Of a stretch of DNA of 64,000 nt, positions 60,468-64,000 are shown piece after piece. This DNA comes from an uncultured Bacteroidales bacterium. GTDB taxonomy: Bacteria; Bacteroidota; Bacteroidia; Bacteroidales; Paludibacteraceae. The DNA lies in contig ONEG01000003.1 of assembly GCA_900316845.1 (NCBI GenBank), positions 52,814-116,813 on the forward strand. The letters run 5' to 3'. Made by a program: the position numbers and the translations under genes. The stretch's first letter is position 1, and every line of letters begins with the position of its first letter. The notes beneath the pieces were generated by a model. That model did not search any database. It was not told the DNA's origin and saw nothing but the letters and a program-made list of their open reading frames with translations.

Positions 60468-60487
60468 CGCCATAAATTGTAAAAATT

Positions 60488-61378
60488 ATGGAAAAGCAAG
60501 AACTTCGTAAGCTGATTGCTATCTGGTTTGAGGAAGATATCCGCGATGGCGATCATACTTCGCTCAGTTGTATTCCTCCGACCCAAATGGGCTGTCAGCA
60601 ACTCATTATTAAGGATACCGGCGTGCTCGCAGGTGTAGAGGTGGCGAAAGAGATCATCAATTATTTTGACCCCGAATGCCGGGTAGAGCAGTACCTCCAC
60701 GACGGCGATCATGTGAAGCCGGGCGACATAGCGTTTAAGGTCTATGGCAAGGAGCTGTCGCTTCTGCAGATCGAGCGCACGATGCTCAATATCATGCAGC
60801 GCATGTCCGGCGTAGCGACGACCGCGCATAAGTATCAGAGTTTGATTGAGGACACCGGTTGCCACGTGCTCGACACCCGTAAGACCACGCCGGGCTTACG
60901 GTACCTGGAGAAAGAGGCAGTGGCGCTTGGCGGCGGCATGAACCATCGCATCGGGCTCTTCGACATGATCCTACTCAAGGACAATCACGTGGATTTCGCC
61001 GGCGGCATCACTAACGCCCTCACGCGTGCACGCGATTATTTAAAAAGGAAAGCAGAAGAGGGACAGAAAGAGCGTTTCCTGAATATGAAGATAGAGATTG
61101 AGGTACGTAATTTCGACGAGATTAACGAAGCCCTTGCGACCGGTATACCTGATCGTATCATGCTCGATAACTTCACGCCGGAGAAAACCAAAGAGGCAGT
61201 AGATCTTATCCGCGCGTGGGAGCGGTCAGCCGGCAGACACATGGAGATTGAGTCCTCAGGCGGTATTACGATTGATACCATCCGCTCGTATGCAGAGCAG
61301 GGAGTGGACTTTGTTTCTGTAGGTGCCTTGACGCACAGCTACAAGAGCCTTGATATGAGCTTCAAGGCGGTGAAGTAA
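60488..61378 (+). CDS. nadC: nicotinate-nucleotide pyrophosphorylase (carboxylating)
   Basis: Quinolinate phosphoribosyltransferase: quinolinate plus PRPP gives nicotinate mononucleotide in de novo NAD synthesis. At 296 residues it has the usual length. Conserved segments are EDIRDGDHTS (about 18-27), ERTMLNIMQRMSGVAT, DTRKTTPGLR (substrate-binding Arg/Lys), GGGMNHRIGL, KDNHVDF, IEVEVRNFDE-type strand, MLDNFTPE, and ESSGGI. nadA and nadB are not in the window. It stands alone on its transcript or with the kinase gene that follows after 32 bases. Confidence 0.97.
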   Translation: MEKQELRKLIAIWFEEDIRDGDHTSLSCIPPTQMGCQQLIIKDTGVLAGVEVAKEIINYFDPECRVEQYLHDGDHVKPGDIAFKVYGKELSLLQIERTMLNIMQRMSGVATTAHKYQSLIEDTGCHVLDTRKTTPGLRYLEKEAVALGGGMNHRIGLFDMILLKDNHVDFAGGITNALTRARDYLKRKAEEGQKERFLNMKIEIEVRNFDEINEALATGIPDRIMLDNFTPEKTKEAVDLIRAWERSAGRHMEIESSGGITIDTIRSYAEQGVDFVSVGALTHSYKSLDMSFKAVK

Positions 61379-61410
61379 AGGCATGATTGCCGAAAGTTGC
61401 AAAGACGTTT

Positions 61411-62229
61411 ATGACTAATAACGATTTTTGGAAACATATAGAGACAATTATTGCCCAAGGGTTCGATGCTCATGGGCTTAAACAACTGGAACAATATGCA
61501 GAACTTTTTATCTCATGGCGGCTTGTTTATCAACGATTTTCACCGCTCGAACAGCATGGCTGCGCAGCGGGAGGTAGCAATCATGTCATTGCATCCTTAC
61601 TCGCGGGAGCAGGTATTGACCCAAGTAGCCTCTCTGCGCCGGAAGGCAGTTTCCAAAGAGAGTGCGAATGCGCAGAGACGCAGGCAAACCGTATAGAGCA
61701 GTGGGCAAAGACAGTCGGCTGCTGGATAGACGATGTGGACAAAAGCCTGCCGTCTTTATTGGGCGAACAGATAGCCGAAGGCGGCGAAGCACATGTGTAC
61801 TATAAAGGCAATACACTTGTCAAATCTATCGGTTTGGATTATTATATCCTGCCAGTTTTGGCACTCGACCGTATCAGTCTGCACAATGCCTATTTCCCGG
61901 AAACACGCCTCAATGTATTGGGTTTTGGACGCACGAGTGAGGGAGATTTTCAGGTCATTGTAGAGCAACCTCACATCCAAGGCGAACAGATGACGGATGA
62001 GGAAATTCAACAGTTTGCAGAACGAATGGGTTTTGAACTCCGCAATCCGCGTAACTGGACCTATACCACGCCGGAGATTTATCTGAGCGACTTGCACGAC
62101 GAAAATGTAATCAAGTCCGTCAACGGAAATGTGTTTGTGATTGACTGCGACATCCGTATCAATACGCCCGAACTCAAACTGGGAGGTATTCGCCAATTAA
62201 CAACTGAAGTAGAATTTATAACTGAGTAA
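61411..62229 (+). CDS. polyvalent-type (mobile element) protein kinase-like domain
   Basis: A 272-residue protein from ATG 61411 (a TTG at 61387 is weaker). The N-terminal part contains a GCAAGGSNHVIASLL segment that precedes the kinase domain in proteins of this kind. The kinase fold follows: a glycine-loop-like GEQIAEGGEAHVYYKG with lysine in LVKSI, LHNAYFPET, VIVEQPHIQG (hinge), and a catalytic loop DLHDENVI with VIDCDI as the metal-binding loop. This matches the kinase domain known from polyvalent proteins of phages and conjugative elements. Here it is free-standing and low in GC. Target unknown; possibly a remnant or a conflict-related protein. Confidence 0.75.
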   Translation: MTNNDFWKHIETIIAQGFDAHGLKQLEQYAELFISWRLVYQRFSPLEQHGCAAGGSNHVIASLLAGAGIDPSSLSAPEGSFQRECECAETQANRIEQWAKTVGCWIDDVDKSLPSLLGEQIAEGGEAHVYYKGNTLVKSIGLDYYILPVLALDRISLHNAYFPETRLNVLGFGRTSEGDFQVIVEQPHIQGEQMTDEEIQQFAERMGFELRNPRNWTYTTPEIYLSDLHDENVIKSVNGNVFVIDCDIRINTPELKLGGIRQLTTEVEFITE

Positions 62230-62234
62230 ATTGT

Positions 62235-62376
62235 GCCCTTTAGGGCTAAGAATCATCGTCCCTCTCCGAGCGGTGCTTCCGAGCACTTTGGAAAAAGGAT
62301 AAAGACAAAACAAGACATAAAGACAAGCGCAAAGCGTTGCGCTAACATATTGTTAAATTAAAGCGTTTACACGCTT
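62235..62376 (+). other. run of four perfect hairpins
   Basis: GCCCT-TT-AGGGC (62235-62246), GTGCT-TCCG-AGCAC (62273-62286), GCGCAA-AGCG-TTGCGC (62327-62342) and AAGCGT-TTAC-ACGCTT (62361-62376) follow each other downstream of the kinase gene, with AAGACA words between. None has a T-run. No gene is visible. Confidence 0.65.
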
Positions 62377-62385
62377 GTTCTCTGA

Positions 62386-62596
62386 CTAGTCGGAAATGTA
62401 GGAAGTTTCACAATTAGTTATTCAGAAAAACAAGTAAGTAGATGCTCACGAGTGTAAGACTCGCCCACACTATTGGATTTTTCTGATAGTGTGTTGGCGG
62501 ATATATACACGGCGCGAGTTTCTGTTTGTATATCTGATAACTAAGGCATTTCCTACAGCCTCGACTAGCGGATAACAACAGTTATTCGCGTTTTTT
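62386..62596 (+). ncRNA. candidate structured leader or small RNA with terminator
   Basis: The outer helix is CTAGTCG / CGACTAG (62386-62392 with 62562-62568) and TGTAGGAA / TTCCTACA (62397-62404 with 62550-62557). A second helix is TTAGTTA-T-TCAGA / TCTGATAACTAA (62414-62426 with 62533-62544). Inner hairpins are CGAGT-GTAAG-ACTCG (62449-62463) and CACACTAT / ATAGTGTG (62466-62493). ACTCG can pair instead with CGAGT at 62515-62519, and GATATA (62500-62505) with TATATC (62529-62534). It ends in an intrinsic terminator, 16 bases before a GT32 gene. It matches no RNA family I know. Confidence 0.55.
62568..62596 (+). terminator. intrinsic terminator just before the GT32 gene
   Basis: GCGGATAAC-AACA-GTTATTCGC (nine pairs, one G-U), a G, then TTTTTT. 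Its position before the start codon suits attenuation or the end of a separate RNA. Confidence 0.85.
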
Positions 62597-62611
62597 GTGT
62601 ACGTATAGCTT

Positions 62612-63340
62612 ATGATACCTAAGATTATTCATTATTGTTGGTTTGGCGAAAAAAGCATTCCTGAACATTTGCAAAAGTATATGCAAACTTGGAGTCAATG
62701 TATGCCCAACTGGGAAATCCGTGAATGGAATGAACGAAACTTCACTATAGAGCATGCTCCGTTATATGTGCAGCAAGCCTATAAAGCAAGAAAATATGCT
62801 TTTGTGAGCGATTATGTTCGCTTGGTTGCATTGGAGCAATTTGGCGGAATATATCTTGATACAGATGTTGAAGTTCTCAAGTCATTCGAACCATTACTGC
62901 AAAATATAGCTTTTATGGGGTTGGAAGAATCGTTAGCGCATTTACCGGGTACTTGTGTCATGGGATGTGAACCTCATTCTATTTGGGCAAAAGAAATGCT
63001 TCACACATACGATGATGCTGTCTTTGTGATGCCCGATGGTTCTTACGATTTAACAACAAATGTGCAAAGAATGGGGAAAGCCTTGTGCCAAAAGGGATTT
63101 ATACCATCTTGTAAGGAGCAATATTTAGAGGAGTTAGGATTGCATATCTATACGCATGATTACTTTTCGCCTATTACTTCCACACGTGTTATGCGCCGCA
63201 CGAACAATACTTATTCCATACACCATCTGGAGTCAAGTTGGCATGGCAAAAAAAGTACAAAATGGTATAAAGGTACTATTTATTACGAGGTAGTAAATTT
63301 TCTAATACAAATTAAACGCAAATTGAAAGGGATAGACTGA
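62612..63340 (+). CDS. GT32 family glycosyltransferase
   Basis: A 242-residue cytoplasmic glycosyltransferase of the GT32 (capsular polysaccharide / Och1-like) type. It begins MIPKIIHYCWFG, the family opening, has the SDYVRLVALEQFGGIYLDTD region with the DxD metal site (Asp83, Asp85), and ends in a basic tail (QIKRKLKG). It probably adds a sugar to a surface polysaccharide or glycolipid. AT-rich composition, the mobile-element kinase on its left and the IS on its right suggest a transferred fragment of a polysaccharide locus. Overlaps the next start by 1 base. Confidence 0.9.
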   Translation: MIPKIIHYCWFGEKSIPEHLQKYMQTWSQCMPNWEIREWNERNFTIEHAPLYVQQAYKARKYAFVSDYVRLVALEQFGGIYLDTDVEVLKSFEPLLQNIAFMGLEESLAHLPGTCVMGCEPHSIWAKEMLHTYDDAVFVMPDGSYDLTTNVQRMGKALCQKGFIPSCKEQYLEELGLHIYTHDYFSPITSTRVMRRTNNTYSIHHLESSWHGKKSTKWYKGTIYYEVVNFLIQIKRKLKGID

Positions 63341-63681
63341 TGACACAAAAATCGTTTATTGTTATTATAGGCGAATACTCACCCGAGTTATCATGTGTTC
63401 GCGAAGTTATGGATGCTTCAGAAGAAGCAGAAATAAACTTTTTTGACATGCCTAATATAGGCAGTAAAGATACTGTAGAGCGTGTTAATGAACAACTCCT
63501 TATACACCATTATGCTCAATTATCCGAGTTTGAAATACAAGTAAAACAATACATTAGGGATATTGTCGCTCTTGGAGCCGAAAAACACTATTTTTGTAAG
63601 TCTAACGGCAAACACAACAATATACTTGAGTGTATTAAAAGAGGATTAGAAATGTACAGCATAAAATATAAGGAACTATAA
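63340..63681 (+). CDS. small protein of unknown function downstream of GT32
   Basis: A 113-residue soluble protein with an early beta strand (SFIVIIGEY), helices rich in Glu/Lys and a Cys-containing centre (EKHYFCKSNGKHN). TGATG overlap with the GT32 stop means coupled translation, so it likely serves the same surface-polysaccharide job. No family recognised. Confidence 0.7.
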   Translation: MTQKSFIVIIGEYSPELSCVREVMDASEEAEINFFDMPNIGSKDTVERVNEQLLIHHYAQLSEFEIQVKQYIRDIVALGAEKHYFCKSNGKHNNILECIKRGLEMYSIKYKEL

Positions 63682-63860
63682 CCTTTCTGTTACTTTTCAT
63701 TTAGGCGACCATTTCGCAATCATCGTGGACGTGACCGTAAGATGAGTAATACACTCCATCTACCTGTCTAAACCGTTCGCATTACGTTCGCATCCTGTAC
63801 GTGACCGTAGGATGCCTATGTCCCGAGGCTATAAAATGTTAAAGGTTAAAAGTTAAAAGT
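63682..63860. other. non-coding stretch before the IS end
   Basis: Contains GACCGTAAGATG and GACCGTAGGATGC words, a GCATCCT / AGGATGC hairpin (near 63790-63815), and AGGTTAAAAGTTAAAAGT word repeats at 63843-63860. No gene or promoter is recognised. Confidence 0.4.
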
Positions 63861-63914
63861 ATGCGATTTACAAAATACATAGACATTCGTCCTGAAAAAG
63901 TTGTCTTATCCTGA
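63861..63914 (+). pseudogene. 17-codon start of a gene apparently cut by the IS element
   Basis: ATG 63861 reads MRFTKYIDIRPEKVVLS and stops at TGA 63912, which lies inside the IS end (TCCTGAAAAAAG). The N-terminus looks like that of a real protein and the remainder may lie beyond the element, outside the window. Too short to assign. Confidence 0.35.
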
Positions 63915-64000
63915 AAAAAGTAGACACATTTAGGAACACTAAAATGTCTACATTATGTATCAAAGAGGCAAAAAAAAGTTTACTCGTGAAGAACGGATGA
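63901..64000 (+). mobile_element. left end of an IS3-like insertion sequence (truncated by window)
   Basis: TCCTGAAAAAAGTAGACACA resembles the terminal repeats of the IS150 group of IS3 elements, and an ORF with an OrfA-like start follows. GTAGACA (63920-63926) and TGTCTAC (63945-63951) form an inverted repeat before the ORF. CCTGAAAAAGTTGTC just outside (from 63891) resembles the same end, so the insertion may have targeted a look-alike sequence. The exact boundary cannot be set without the right end. Confidence 0.55.
63956..64000 (+). CDS. transposase OrfA-like protein, 3' end cut by window
   Basis: Begins MYQRGKKKFTREERM and runs off the window. A basic start with an F-T-x-E-E-R pattern is typical of the helix-turn-helix OrfA proteins of IS3-family elements. 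Only 15 codons are visible. Confidence 0.5.
   Translation, partial: CIKEAKKSLLVKNG

Noticed and set aside
61451-61696. Frameshift in the N-terminus of the kinase gene (alternative frame of 81 residues)
   Set aside because: The chosen frame keeps the GCAAGGSNHVIASLL segment that precedes this kinase domain in related proteins, so no shift is needed.
62327-62360. Integron attC-like site (GCTAAC ... GTTAAAT)
   Set aside because: The matches are too short and the characteristic imperfect stem and second core site are missing.
62386-62596. Assignment to 6S RNA, tmRNA, RNase P or SRP RNA
   Set aside because: None of the hallmark sequences of these RNAs is visible, and the branching order does not fit.

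Overview
The window is Bacteroidota chromosome, most likely order Bacteroidales. The grounds are SusC/SusD-type outer-membrane pairs, lipoproteins with Bacteroidota lipoboxes, promoters of the TTTG-N20-TAnnTTTG type instead of -35/-10 boxes, mostly weak Shine-Dalgarno signals, and a meso-DAP type MurE. A Paludibacteraceae-like gut or rumen lineage is possible, but the sequence alone does not settle it.

Layout. 1-3.2 kb (+): an envelope-lipid operon of a GT4 glycosyltransferase (cut by the left edge), a small EamA/SMR-like membrane protein and an LtaS-like phosphotransferase. 3.2-17.1 kb (-): the first half of a division and cell wall (dcw) cluster, mraZ-rsmH-ftsL-ftsI-murE-mraY-murD. It is followed, instead of ftsW/murG/murC, by a small lipoprotein, a fused DAHP synthase/chorismate mutase, a DUF5686-type outer-membrane protein and a beta-barrel protein. 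17.5-27.6 kb (-): a SusC/SusD operon with a BIG2 lipoprotein and two secreted peptidases (M6, C10), which looks like a protein or peptide utilisation locus. 27.6-31.2 kb: M16 peptidase, tRNA-Leu(UAG), and a paaD-like/lpxH/mazG operon. 31.3-35.6 kb (+): a second, short SusC-like/SusD pair. 35.8-37.7 kb: htpG. 38.0-50.3 kb (+): a TonB-dependent receptor followed by two calycin/PCMD-like secreted paralogues and a 1729-residue repeat protein. 50.4-52.9 kb (-): clpP and an aminopeptidase P. 53-54.3 kb: an accessory stretch with a low-GC membrane protein and strongly structured non-coding DNA. 54.4-61.4 kb: a membrane EF-hand-like protein, an M23/LysM peptidase, rlmH, a three-gene envelope operon and nadC. 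61.4-64 kb: AT-rich accessory DNA with a polyvalent-type kinase, a structured leader ending in an intrinsic terminator, a GT32 glycosyltransferase, and the left end of an IS3-like element.

The most unusual content is not a gene cassette but several families of short repeats and palindromes. They fill intergenic gaps and have also entered coding sequences without breaking the frame (rsmH, aminopeptidase P, DAHP synthase, probably mazG, and the signal peptide of a lipoprotein). Two loci, 54097-54250 and 15276-15358, fold into the same branched shape: a long closing helix around two hairpins whose loops carry GGGG. Their stem sequences differ but the pairing is kept, so they may be a structured element family not described before. 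A third structured region, 62386-62596, has mutually exclusive pairings upstream of a terminator and looks like a leader RNA or free small RNA. About twelve promoters share a box longer than the textbook Bacteroidota promoter.
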